Positions 18,911-27,365 of a stretch of 64,000 nucleotides of DNA are shown piece after piece. Each line of letters opens with the position of its first letter. Position 1 is the stretch's first letter. The notes beneath the pieces are model-generated. The model worked only from the letters and a program-made list of their open reading frames with translations. It was not told the origin of the DNA and ran no database searches. Made by a program: the position numbers and the translations under genes. Source of the stretch: Leeuwenhoekiella polynyae (GTDB lineage: Bacteria; Bacteroidota; Bacteroidia; Flavobacteriales; Flavobacteriaceae); assembly GCF_004104075.1 (NCBI RefSeq), contig NZ_QOVK01000006.1, positions 62,001 through 126,000 of the forward strand, read 5' to 3'.

Positions 18911-18944
18911 AATTTTAAAGAAGTGGCCCCCGTAGGAGCCACTT
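18911..18944 (-). terminator. UNCG-tetraloop hairpin between TonB receptor and permease genes (attenuator or partial terminator)
   Basis: On the minus strand AAGTGGCTCC and GGGGCCACTT pair over 10 bp (one G-U) around a C(TACG)G loop, the exceptionally stable UNCG class, followed by CTTTAAAATT. It lies about 40 bp after the receptor stop and directly before the AEC start. It probably reduces transcription into the transporter/enzyme genes or protects the receptor mRNA 3' end. The U tract is short, so full termination is doubtful. Confidence 0.65.
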
Positions 18945-18983
18945 TCTACAAACAATCTAACTCAAACAACGCAATTAGAATTT

Positions 18984-21900
18984 TTAAAAGTTAATGTTAA
19001 AACTTGTATAATAGTATGCTCCATTAAATCCAAATTGATTTGAATTTCTAGAATAGGGAATCTGACCACTTGAATAGTTAGAGGCCTGCCCTATAGCACC
19101 ATCTCTTGTATTGTTCCACTTATCTGGATACGTATCAAAAATATTGTTGCTACCTATAGACCATGTGAAGTTATCACTGAATCTAAAGGAGATTGATAAA
19201 TCGACTAGTGCTTTATCACTAAATACCTGTACCAGTCTATCTCCCGAATCACTTTCAATTACGTTAGGATCTTCCAAGGACAAACCACCACTTGCCGCTT
19301 GAACTTCTCCAAAGTGTGTCATACGACCTATAAAGCCAAATCTGCCCGTATTGTAATTAAGGCTGGCCAAAAGCTTGTATCGTGGCTGTGCTACTTCTAT
19401 TAATTGAGTTGCAATCTCACCTAGTAGTTTAAAATCCGGATCACCGCCAGCGGTAAGCTCAGCAGGCGCAGCTTGTTGACTTACCACCTCTGTTTGGTTT
19501 AAGGTCAAAGCTAAACTCCCTGAGAAATTACTTTTCTCTGAAAATCGCTCTTTGTAAGCTGCTACAATATCTACACCGGTTGTTTTGGTACTAATCGCAT
19601 TTGTGAAAAAGCGAATTTCACTCGCTTCTGGAAAGAGCGCTGCAACTGCCGGAAAATCACCTGTATCCAATCTTTCGGTAATAACAATTCGATCATTAAT
19701 ATCTATACGGAAAGCATCTGCGGTAAACAGTAACTTACCTCCAAGTAATTTAGCAGTAACACCTATATTATAGTTATTTGAAATTTCGGCCTCTGGATCC
19801 TTAACACCTAATTGCGCCAATCTTGGATCGTCACTCGATACCTGCTTAGTAATTACAATGACATCATTTTGTACCGTTGAAGTATTCACCCGGTTACCTA
19901 TTTGTGCTACAGATGGCGCTCTAAAACCTCTGTTGTAAGAACCTCGTAAGGCAATGTTTTCAGTAAGCTTGTAGCGACCTGCCAATTTACCGGATAAGTT
20001 ACCTCCAAAGTCACTGTAATTTTCATAGCGAACTGCTGCTCCTAATAAAAATCTGTCAGAAAAATCTTTTTCGACGTCTACATACATAGCAAAATTGCTT
20101 CTTGACAAATCATTTTCGTCAATATCAGCGATACCTGGTCTTGCACTGGATCCTATTGCCTTGCCTTCTGTAGCTAATGATCCAACTTCAAAGGATTCTG
20201 GTGAACCTTGCTTTAATAAAAATCTATCGGTACGATATTGTGTTCCAAAGGCTAAGTTAAAGGTTTCGCTAAGCGCTTTAGACATGTTGAACTCTCCTAT
20301 GGTTTGTCTAAAGTCATACCTTCCTACTTTAAATTCAGTAGGGGAGGCTGAACCTAAAGAAGGATTTACCGTATTATTAGCAAAAAGATCCAGATAGTTT
20401 CTACCGTAACTAAGACTTAAGTCATAGTTCCAACCTTCTCGTGTAATTCTATCCACACCTACCACAGTTGAAACATCTACAGAAGAACCGGGAAGTTCTG
20501 GTACAAAACCATCAGGAAAAATACCTAAAGCCGAATTTCCAAAATTGGAAGGTGCTCTAAAAAAACCATAGGCTAAAATATCTTTTCTGGATACACCTCC
20601 AAAACTGTATAATTTCCAGTCTTTTGTACCGATTGGCAACCCTGCGTTGTAAAATGCTTGATAGGTATCATTTTCATTTGAACCATAATTACCTACAACT
20701 ACATCTCCCTGTGGATAAAACCCTCTATCTTCTCTTGGATTAGCCGTATCATAAGGGAAGTTAGGAGTAGGACCCGTTTGATCGTAGTCATCTGGTGTCT
20801 CAGGATATATTCTTCCTGTATAAGAATCAGACCTGTTAGTTCCAGAAAAGGTAAACATTTCTAAGGTTGTGTTAAAATAACTCCCCTCTTTACCTAAACC
20901 AAAACCATAATTAATACTGTGCTTAAAGGTAACACCATCGCCTTCTTTATGAATACCTGCTGTACCAATGTAAGTACCCTCACCTACCGATTTATTTAAG
21001 TTTAAATTGATTATACCGGATATCGCATCTGAACCATACTGTGCGGCTCCACCATCACGTAATACTTCAATTCTGCTAAGTGCACCAGATGGGATGGAGT
21101 TGATATCAGTAACAATGGTACCTAAACCTGGAGAAACATTTAAATTCAAGGTTGAAAATTGATGTCTTCTTTTACCATTGATCAATACTAGCGATTGGTC
21201 TGGCGACATTCCTTTTAAGGTAGCTGGTTCAGCATAGTTGGTAGTTCCGTTCACACCATATTTTGCAGAGTTGAACGATGGGGAGGAAAATTGAATTTGC
21301 TGACCTAAATCTGTCTGTCCTGTTAAAGCCAATTCTTTTGCCTCTACCACGTCAACCGGTACTGGTCTATTTACATCTGTTCTGGGTTTACCTCTTGATC
21401 CTACAAGAACCACATCGTCAAGTTGCGCGGCAGCGGCTTCTAATTGCACTTCAATAGTATCTTTATCGGTAATGTCTATTTCAGTAGTTTTAAAGCCTAC
21501 ATAGGATATGACCAGAATATTCATATCCGCGGGCACCTCAATTGTAAAATTTCCATCAAAATCTGTCGTAGCCCCTATAGTTGTTCCTTTTACTAGGATA
21601 TTTGCTCCAGGCAATGGGTATCCTCCATCGTCTTTGACTACGCCCTCTATAACAGACTGCATGGAAACAAGAGTGGGACTGGACTGTTCTTTTTTGGTCA
21701 GGACAATTTGTTTCCCATTTATCACAAAATTGAAACCTGCTATATCAGAAAGATTTTCAAGCACTTTTTCAACAGTTTCTTTCTTAGCAGAAAAAGAAAT
21801 TTTTCTAACTACATCGATTTCGTTCACGTTATAAAAAAAACTGTAATCAGATTGTGATTCAATCTCATCCAATACTTTTTTTAATTGTACCTCTTTAACA

Positions 21901-22052
21901 TCAAAATCAATTTTCACTTGTGACAAAACCGTATTTGCAGGTAATTGAAATAAAGCAAAAAACGCTAAGACTAAACTTATTTTCATTTTAAAGTTCATTT
22001 TTTTTCCAGGTTCCTCTTTGAGAAAAACAAGGTTTCTTCCATGATTTTTCAT
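18984..22052 (-). CDS. TonB-dependent outer-membrane receptor with N-terminal STN signalling domain
   Basis: This 1022-residue receptor starts with a signal peptide (to about residue 45). It then has a secretin/TonB N-terminal (STN) domain at about 60-120 (VKEVQLKKVLDEIESQ, YSFFYNVNEI), a carboxypeptidase-regulatory-like domain at 135-210 (PGANILVKGTTIGATTDFDG), a plug (PVDVVEAKEL, IEVLRDGGAAQYGSDAISG) and a long beta-barrel ending in an aromatic residue (SFNINF). STN domains talk to FecR-type anti-sigma proteins, and a fecR gene lies directly upstream. No SusD partner follows. Instead come two organic-acid carriers and two catabolic enzymes. The substrate is therefore probably not a glycan, though this is inferred from context only. 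Confidence 0.94.
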   Translation of the reverse strand: MKNHGRNLVFLKEEPGKKMNFKMKISLVLAFFALFQLPANTVLSQVKIDFDVKEVQLKKVLDEIESQSDYSFFYNVNEIDVVRKISFSAKKETVEKVLENLSDIAGFNFVINGKQIVLTKKEQSSPTLVSMQSVIEGVVKDDGGYPLPGANILVKGTTIGATTDFDGNFTIEVPADMNILVISYVGFKTTEIDITDKDTIEVQLEAAAAQLDDVVLVGSRGKPRTDVNRPVPVDVVEAKELALTGQTDLGQQIQFSSPSFNSAKYGVNGTTNYAEPATLKGMSPDQSLVLINGKRRHQFSTLNLNVSPGLGTIVTDINSIPSGALSRIEVLRDGGAAQYGSDAISGIINLNLNKSVGEGTYIGTAGIHKEGDGVTFKHSINYGFGLGKEGSYFNTTLEMFTFSGTNRSDSYTGRIYPETPDDYDQTGPTPNFPYDTANPREDRGFYPQGDVVVGNYGSNENDTYQAFYNAGLPIGTKDWKLYSFGGVSRKDILAYGFFRAPSNFGNSALGIFPDGFVPELPGSSVDVSTVVGVDRITREGWNYDLSLSYGRNYLDLFANNTVNPSLGSASPTEFKVGRYDFRQTIGEFNMSKALSETFNLAFGTQYRTDRFLLKQGSPESFEVGSLATEGKAIGSSARPGIADIDENDLSRSNFAMYVDVEKDFSDRFLLGAAVRYENYSDFGGNLSGKLAGRYKLTENIALRGSYNRGFRAPSVAQIGNRVNTSTVQNDVIVITKQVSSDDPRLAQLGVKDPEAEISNNYNIGVTAKLLGGKLLFTADAFRIDINDRIVITERLDTGDFPAVAALFPEASEIRFFTNAISTKTTGVDIVAAYKERFSEKSNFSGSLALTLNQTEVVSQQAAPAELTAGGDPDFKLLGEIATQLIEVAQPRYKLLASLNYNTGRFGFIGRMTHFGEVQAASGGLSLEDPNVIESDSGDRLVQVFSDKALVDLSISFRFSDNFTWSIGSNNIFDTYPDKWNNTRDGAIGQASNYSSGQIPYSRNSNQFGFNGAYYYTSFNINF

Positions 22053-22135
22053 AATTTTAGGTGTGTTTAGATTGTTAGAATTATTACTGATGATCTATTA
22101 TTAAAAGGGGGTGTTCGCAGCACTTCCTTTTTCTT

Positions 22136-23299
22136 TTAATTAGATATTGTTATAACGTTATTATTTTTTTCATAGTTAAACGGTGTGCTTAATTCAATGG
22201 TTTTTAAGATTGTTTCCAAGTCTTCGTTATTAAATTCTCCTTTAAAAATTTCATTATCTAGGTTTTTAGCCTTGTTTATAAATTTCACATCGTACATGCG
22301 CTCCAATTTTATCAGGATTTCTGAAAACTTTAGATTATTTATAATCAATTTGCCCTGCATCCACGCGGTGTAGATATCTGTATCTACCACGGCTTTATCA
22401 AGCTTACCATCCTTTTTATTATAAGAAGCCTGATAACTGGGGGTTAATCTCAACTCTTCTTCCGGAGTACTGTTTCTGTAAACACTTACGGCTCCTTCTA
22501 CCAAAGTTGCAGTTACAGACTCATTAGTATCATAAGATGATACATTGAATTTGGTACCTAAAACTTTTACATCTATATCTTTAGCATTAACTATGAAAGG
22601 TTTTTTTGCGTTTTTGGTTACTTCAAAGAAACCTTCGCCCTCGAGAAATACTTTTCGCTCCGCTAATGAACTCACAAATCGCTGCGGAAAACGCAACTTA
22701 GAACCAGAATTTAAATGCACTGTTGTACCATCTGACAAAATGATCTTAAACTTTTCTCCGAAGGGAATGTATATTTCGTTATAGACTAATTTTTCTGAAC
22801 TTGAAGATTCGTTTGCTAAGAATGACAGGGAATTATGATCATTTTTAGCAACGATGTTCCCTTCTTTATCTTTAATCTGGTTATCATTTTTAGTGCTAAT
22901 TACTTTCTGGGTACCATCAGCAAGTGTTATAATAATTTCATCTTTAGGATCAAGAGTATTTTCATGAAGTGTCACATTTTCATTTACAAGTTTTTCGCTG
23001 GTATACTCTTTTACTTGATAACCTATAGTAAATAACAGCGCAAAAACAGCAGCGTACTTAAGCAATCGATAAGTTAACTTAGGAGTCTGCTTTTTAGCTT
23101 TTGTAGCACTTATAAATTTTTGATAGGCCTTTTCTGCATTAAAATCAATCGAGCTATCTGGATTGTATTTTTGTATCTTCTTTTTAAAAACCTCTAAATG
23201 ATCAGGATCCTCAAGAACCCATTTTTTTAATTCAAGCTTTTCCTTACTGGAAATAGTCCCTTTTAATAATTTATTGATAAGTATTATTTCTGATTTCAT
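22136..23299 (-). CDS. FecR-family anti-sigma factor
   Basis: This is an inner-membrane anti-sigma regulator of about 387 residues. The N-terminal cytoplasmic part (LINKLLKGTISSKEKLELKKW) is followed by one transmembrane helix near LLKYAAVFALLFTIGYQV, then a periplasmic FecR domain with FGEKFKIILSDGTTVHLNSGS and VFLEGEGFFEVTK, and a C-terminal domain that would contact the STN domain. I took the ATG at 23297-23299 (MKSEI) because the upstream extension to 23335 has unlikely composition. It lies 83 bp before the STN receptor on the same strand and diverges from the ECF sigma gene. It should hold the sigma factor inactive until the receptor binds its ligand. Confidence 0.92.
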   Translation of the reverse strand: MKSEIILINKLLKGTISSKEKLELKKWVLEDPDHLEVFKKKIQKYNPDSSIDFNAEKAYQKFISATKAKKQTPKLTYRLLKYAAVFALLFTIGYQVKEYTSEKLVNENVTLHENTLDPKDEIIITLADGTQKVISTKNDNQIKDKEGNIVAKNDHNSLSFLANESSSSEKLVYNEIYIPFGEKFKIILSDGTTVHLNSGSKLRFPQRFVSSLAERKVFLEGEGFFEVTKNAKKPFIVNAKDIDVKVLGTKFNVSSYDTNESVTATLVEGAVSVYRNSTPEEELRLTPSYQASYNKKDGKLDKAVVDTDIYTAWMQGKLIINNLKFSEILIKLERMYDVKFINKAKNLDNEIFKGEFNNEDLETILKTIELSTPFNYEKNNNVITISN

Positions 23300-23397
23300 T
23301 ATTGATATAGTCAGTTTGTCAACTCTATGATACAATTTTGATAAAAAACCCCTATCTATTTTTAATTTTTATTAATTTAGAATTTCTGATATACTAA

Positions 23398-23934
23398 ATG
23401 GACGATAAAAAATTATTAAAAAAGTTACGGAAAGGAGATACCGCTGCGTATAAATATTTGTTTTCAACATATTATACCTGGTTGTGTAATTATGTCTTAA
23501 AACTTTGTAACGATCCCAGTCTGGCAGAGGATATAGTGCAAGATACGATGATTAATTTTTGGGAGAAACGAGACACAATTTTAATAACAACTTCCTTAAA
23601 GAGCTACTTATTCCGTTCTTGTCACAATCAATTCTTACAACATATAAGAAAACAAAAAATAAAGTTTGATTTTCTGGATAATATACGATGGGAAGTTATC
23701 GCAAGTGCTCAAAAAGAAGATACCAGTGCCAGAGATCGTGATTTAGAGAAATTAAATAATCTTATAGATAAGCTACCACCACGGTGTAAAGAAATTTTTA
23801 TTAAAAATAAAATTCAGAAAAAAAAGTATAGAGAAATTGCTGTTGATATGGGGATTTCAATAAAGACTGTAGAGAATCAAATGTCTAAAGCCCTTCACTT
23901 TTTAAAGGAGAATGCCAATTCATTTCTAATCTAA
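23398..23934 (+). CDS. ECF-type RNA polymerase sigma factor (FecI-like, Bacteroidota type)
   Basis: This 178-residue sigma-70 family protein has region 2 at about residues 15-80 (YKYLFSTYYTWLCNYVLKL, AEDIVQDTMINFWEKR) and region 4 at about 120-175 (LPPRCKEIFIKNKIQKKKYR, IAVDMGISIKTVENQMSKAL). It is the sigma partner of the FecR protein but is transcribed divergently, with only about 100 bp between starts. It most likely drives the receptor operon on the minus strand. No sequence after its stop suggests a co-transcribed gene; a decayed region follows. Confidence 0.93.
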   Translation: MDDKKLLKKLRKGDTAAYKYLFSTYYTWLCNYVLKLCNDPSLAEDIVQDTMINFWEKRDTILITTSLKSYLFRSCHNQFLQHIRKQKIKFDFLDNIRWEVIASAQKEDTSARDRDLEKLNNLIDKLPPRCKEIFIKNKIQKKKYREIAVDMGISIKTVENQMSKALHFLKENANSFLI

Positions 23935-24010
23935 CTGGTGCAGCTGGAAGCACATTTATCGATTTATTTTTTAGTATATATAATATTGGACTTTAAAAAT
24001 TTTATTGTTC

Positions 24011-24965
24011 TTAAAACATTTTATCTTCTTTAAGATATTTGCGTTTACATCCTTTAATACTGCTTGAATGCGTAATCCTATTTGTTTTGTTATTTAAAGC
24101 CTGAAGGCAACAATAGTGCATAACATTATTAATATTATCGCCGGTGATGTCATATGTTTTAGCCATTAATGATAAATCGACCTCTACTAAAACTAAACTT
24201 GTGAGATAAAGAATTTTCCCAAAGTTAAGTCTTGAAGCATAATCTGGCGTGGTAAAGTGTATTATAGACTGAAACCTGCGAGTAAAGGAGGCATCTATAT
24301 TTGATTTAAAATTAGAAGCTAAAATATTAATCCCCGCAGTTCTTCAATCTCCCTTTTTGTTTTTTCAGCTAAAATAAGATCATCCCACGTGAGGGGTGTT
24401 TCTAATTTTTTAGCAGAAAATTCTATGCTCAATTTAGGGTCTGGTATTTTTCCTGTAATTTGGAGCTGTGCATAGTCTTTTTCTAAGACGAGTTGTCTAT
24501 TCATTATAGATTCGTCCTAAAGTGGTTTTTCAATTGAATAACTTGATTTTTGATAAGCGCAGTTTCGGCATCAAAATATAGTCAAGCAAATGCTCGTTGT
24601 TCTACTTGAGCACCACCTATTAGATATATTGCAGTTTCTCCGGTAGGTAAAAATCCGTGATGATTTGTACCGTTTAATCCTCCTAATTGTGGAAGTTCTC
24701 CACCTTCAGGATAGACATCATTTACAGTTTTTGAAATCAATTCAGGAGCTAAATGTGGGTAAGTGTAAGGAGAAGAATTGCAATTTCTTCTTATGCTAGA
24801 TCAAGCACTTTTATATTTTTTTTTAAAGAATCAGCAAGCGTATCCACTTTAAGAGCAGATGCATTTTTAAAATCCAACGACGGATTTTTTCAACGCCAGC
24901 TTAACAAGTGCTACAAATTGCATTGCGCTTTCAAAACCAGCATTAGCCTTATCAGTCTGAGCCAT
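24011..24965 (-). pseudogene. Broken AAA+ ATPase (contractile-injection-system type), Walker core deleted
   Basis: Reading the minus strand across several frames recovers pieces of one AAA ATPase in the right order. These are MAQTDKANAGFESAMQF (from 24965), then frameshifted ALKVDTLADSLKK, then HLAPELISKTVNDVYPEGG with LPQLGGLNGTNHGFLPTGET, an in-frame TGA, then SIEFSAKKLETPLTWDDLIL with TKREIEELRG. After a frame change come ILASNFKSNIDASFTRRFQS and AKTYDITGDNINNVMHYCC, ending at the TAA at 24011-24013. The stretch that should carry Walker A and Walker B, between IEELRG and ILASNF, is missing. Several frameshifts, a stop and the deletion make it non-functional. The pattern resembles the ATPases of extracellular contractile injection systems. 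The identification is from recognised motifs, not a search. Confidence 0.8.
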
Positions 24966-24966
24966 T

Positions 24967-25113
24967 CTAGTTGTCTAACTCTTGATTTTCCTTATTAAGA
25001 TTATCTATAAAGTGAGCAATAGAATCTAAAGATACCTTGTCTGAGACCAGACCATAATCATTTATATAGATCGCTACTTGCTCACGTAATATTTCAGGGG
25101 CTTCGTAAAGCAT
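24967..25113 (-). pseudogene. DUF4255/Pvc16-like N-terminal stub
   Basis: A 48-codon frame starts at the ATG at 25111-25113 and reads MLYEAPEILREQVAIYINDY, then LVSDKVSLDSIAHFIDNLNK, stopping at the TAG at 24967-24969. It resembles the first part of DUF4255 (Pvc16_N-like) proteins, where a short helical start is followed by a VxLxNIA-type strand, but about three quarters of such a protein is absent. The stop comes one base before the ATG of the broken AAA ATPase. DUF4255 and AAA ATPase genes are neighbours in contractile injection clusters, which supports the reading. Similarity is modest, so family assignment is uncertain. Confidence 0.5.
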
Positions 25114-25224
25114 ATTAATGGAGCATTAGATTTTTTGTCTTTTTTAAATATTTGTTTATAATAGCTGATAATCAGGTGTATAAACCTGAAAAAGCTTGCT
25201 TAGAATCCCTTTTTTTAATTCCTG

Positions 25225-25254
25225 AAAACCCCTATCAATTAAGGGGTTTTTACC
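25225..25254. terminator. Hairpin with T tract (orphan terminator)
   Basis: AAAACCCCT / AGGGGTTTT arms with an 8-base loop are followed by T residues. It sits between the decayed region and the lipoprotein gene at 25325 and may be left over from the lost cluster. 25114-25224 shows nothing else. Confidence 0.6.
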
Positions 25255-25324
25255 CTATTTTATTGAATAATAGATTCTTAGATTTAAAATGGTTTATTTT
25301 AAAAATCTAAATAAATATTTAATT

Positions 25325-25831
25325 ATGAATCGTAAACTTTTAAACAGAACATTGCTTGTTTTGGTAACCTTTACTTTAGTCCTTACATATGGCTGTATGG
25401 ATCAAAAAGACCAGTCAGCGAAGCCTCCTAAAGGAGTAATTTCAATTGAAGAGGCAAAAATACTAGACCGAACATTTACTGAAACACGAGTTGAAGCCAT
25501 TAATAAGGCCATAGGTATGCCAGATAGCCGATCTGGCTGGTGGTCTATTGAAGATCTGGAGCAATATATAGCTTATGCTAAATCACAAGCAGCAGAAAAA
25601 GGATCAAAGGTAAATGGATTGAGAGTATATTTTGGTGCTTATCCTAAAGACCATTCTGATGAGGATGTAGCTGGCTACTCAACACTGTTTATTGTTCCTA
25701 CCGGAATGAAAGCAGTTGAAAAAGCCGGCTTGATAAATTTCAATTCTTTTTTACAAAGTAATGAAGATCTAGAGATCGCACCGCTTAATATGGGGCACTT
25801 GAGAAAGCCACCTCCAGAAGATTACCAATAG
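25325..25831 (+). CDS. Conserved lipoprotein of unknown function
   Basis: A protein of 168 residues when started at the ATG at 25325 (MNRKLLNRTLLVLV), which gives a normal lipoprotein signal with lipobox TYGC. The longer frame from 25289 adds 12 residues that spoil the signal. The mature part contains ILDRTFTETRVEAINKAIG, then SRSGWWSIEDLEQYIAYAK and GLRVYFGAYP. I do not recognise a named domain. It lies 13 bp before the 7TM protein gene and may be co-transcribed with the two-component system that follows, perhaps as its periplasmic or outer-membrane accessory. That role is a guess from position. Confidence 0.75.
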   Translation: MNRKLLNRTLLVLVTFTLVLTYGCMDQKDQSAKPPKGVISIEEAKILDRTFTETRVEAINKAIGMPDSRSGWWSIEDLEQYIAYAKSQAAEKGSKVNGLRVYFGAYPKDHSDEDVAGYSTLFIVPTGMKAVEKAGLINFNSFLQSNEDLEIAPLNMGHLRKPPPEDYQ

Positions 25832-25844
25832 AAGCTAGAATCAT

Positions 25845-26510
25845 ATGCAGGAATTGAGCTCATATTCTCAGTATTTAGAGTTTATCGCGATCGTGATAGG
25901 ATTTCTTAGATATAAGGAGATTAAAGATTTTAAATTTAAGTATGTTTTATTCTTTCTGATTTATGTTTTTATAACTGAAATTTTTGCCGGTGTGTGTTAT
26001 GATCTTTTTGGATTTGTAAACACACCGGTCTATAATGTTTACGTATTAGTAAACTTTGCATTTTTTATTGCCTGGTATCATTCGGTACTAAAGTCACTTA
26101 TACGCAAAAGAATAATCAAGATATTATTTTTATTTTATGTTTCATTCTGGCTTATAGATGCTGTTTTTTTAGAACAGTTTCTTGTAGATTATTTGACATA
26201 TTCTTTTTCTTTAGGAACGCTATTCCTTATTGTTTCAGTTTCTTTTTATTTTATTGAAATGCTCAATAGAGAAGTCGTGATGCACATAACTAAGTCTCCT
26301 TATTTCTGGGTTTCGTTTGGCATATTAGTTTACTGTGTTACGTTCTTACCGTTTTATATAACTTATTTATTTTTTCTTCAAGAAAACCCTATAATTTTAA
26401 GCATCGTATTATTTTTAATCAATTGTATTCAGTATTGTTGCTTTGCTATTGCCTTTGTAAGGGCAGATCGTTTTACGATAGAGCATCCTGTTGATAACAA
26501 CTCACTTTAA
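25845..26510 (+). CDS. Seven-helix integral membrane protein of unknown function
   Basis: A 221-residue, strongly hydrophobic protein with about seven predicted membrane segments, for example YVLFFLIYVFITEIFAGVCY, VYNVYVLVNFAFFIAWYH and LGTLFLIVSVSFYFIEML. No catalytic motif is visible. It lies between a lipoprotein gene and a histidine kinase gene (4-bp spacing to the latter). The kinase has only one membrane helix and no sensing domain. The 7TM protein may therefore be the sensory input of the kinase. This is inference from gene order. Confidence 0.8.
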   Translation: MQELSSYSQYLEFIAIVIGFLRYKEIKDFKFKYVLFFLIYVFITEIFAGVCYDLFGFVNTPVYNVYVLVNFAFFIAWYHSVLKSLIRKRIIKILFLFYVSFWLIDAVFLEQFLVDYLTYSFSLGTLFLIVSVSFYFIEMLNREVVMHITKSPYFWVSFGILVYCVTFLPFYITYLFFLQENPIILSIVLFLINCIQYCCFAIAFVRADRFTIEHPVDNNSL

Positions 26511-26513
26511 GCG

Positions 26514-27311
26514 ATGAATCCTATAAGATTTTATGATTTACAAGAATCTTTTGAGTTACTCATTTTTGTGTGTTCATTGGTGCTGCTCGCATTTCTAATT
26601 TTAGTTTTCATTTTATTTACAGTTTTTCAAAAGCGAAAAATAAAATTCATCACAGAACGTAATGAAGCAATTTTGAGATATCAGGAAGAGGTTGCACGTA
26701 CACAGCTTGAAATACAGGAAGCTACGCTAAAGAACGTAAGTTGGGAGTTGCACGATAACATTGGTCAATTGCTATCTGTTGCAAACTTAGAACTCAATAT
26801 TCTCACAAATACACCAACTTATAGAGATGAAGAACCGTTAATTGAAATTAAAGGTTTAATAGGTAAATCGTTACAAGAAATACGATCGCTATCTCGCAAC
26901 TTAAATAGAGAGGTAATTAATCAAATAGGGCTGATTGAAAGCACAAAAAACGAACTAAACAGATTAGAACGTTTAAAGATTCTAGATACTACCCTTAATA
27001 CTTCAGGTGCGATCTGGCAACCACCCCAAGACGATGCGCTTATACTTTTTAGAATTATACAGGAGTTTTTAAACAATGTCATAAAACACGCAAAAGCATC
27101 TCTTTTAAATATAGATTTTGAGTTCAGTGAACACGAAATTTTGATAAAAGCAGAAGATAATGGTATCGGCTTTGACATAAATCTGATAGCTGTTAGTTCG
27201 GGTTTGGTAAATATGAAAAGTAGGGCAGCTCTTATTAATGCTGAGTATAGTCTGCATTCTGTAAAAGAAAAAGGTACTGTTTTAATAATCAGGTATTTAA
27301 AACGAACATGA
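26514..27311 (+). CDS. Sensor histidine kinase (HisKA_3 / NarX-type)
   Basis: This 265-residue kinase has one N-terminal membrane helix (about residues 15-38), a coiled-coil linker, a HisKA_3-type dimerisation domain with phospho-acceptor His80 in SWELHDNIGQLL, and a HATPase_c domain with FRIIQEFLNNVIKHAKAS (N box) and AEDNGIGFD (G1 box). It lacks a recognisable periplasmic sensor. It follows the 7TM gene by 3 bp and precedes its cognate LuxR-type regulator by 54 bp. It would autophosphorylate at the membrane and phosphorylate that regulator. Confidence 0.92.
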   Translation: MNPIRFYDLQESFELLIFVCSLVLLAFLILVFILFTVFQKRKIKFITERNEAILRYQEEVARTQLEIQEATLKNVSWELHDNIGQLLSVANLELNILTNTPTYRDEEPLIEIKGLIGKSLQEIRSLSRNLNREVINQIGLIESTKNELNRLERLKILDTTLNTSGAIWQPPQDDALILFRIIQEFLNNVIKHAKASLLNIDFEFSEHEILIKAEDNGIGFDINLIAVSSGLVNMKSRAALINAEYSLHSVKEKGTVLIIRYLKRT

Positions 27312-27323
27312 AAGAATTATAAC

Positions 27324-27331
27324 TACCTTTG
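27324..27331 (+). promoter_or_regulatory. Candidate -7 promoter element for the response regulator
   Basis: TACCTTTG matches the Bacteroidota -7 consensus TAnnTTTG and lies 34 bp before the response regulator start. No clear -33 TTTG was found. It may add a separate promoter inside the two-component cluster. Confidence 0.4.
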
Positions 27332-27365
27332 TAAAATTACAAGTATCAACTAACCAAATTTTATT

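Noticed and set aside
18911-18955. Longer N-terminus for the AEC permease beginning at 18955
   Set aside because: The 15 extra residues are encoded by a stable hairpin and do not resemble the family; the ATG at 18908-18910 gives the typical start.
24753-24998. Plus-strand ORF of 81 codons in the decayed region
   Set aside because: It is the antisense shadow of the AAA ATPase pseudogene, whose motifs are readable on the minus strand.
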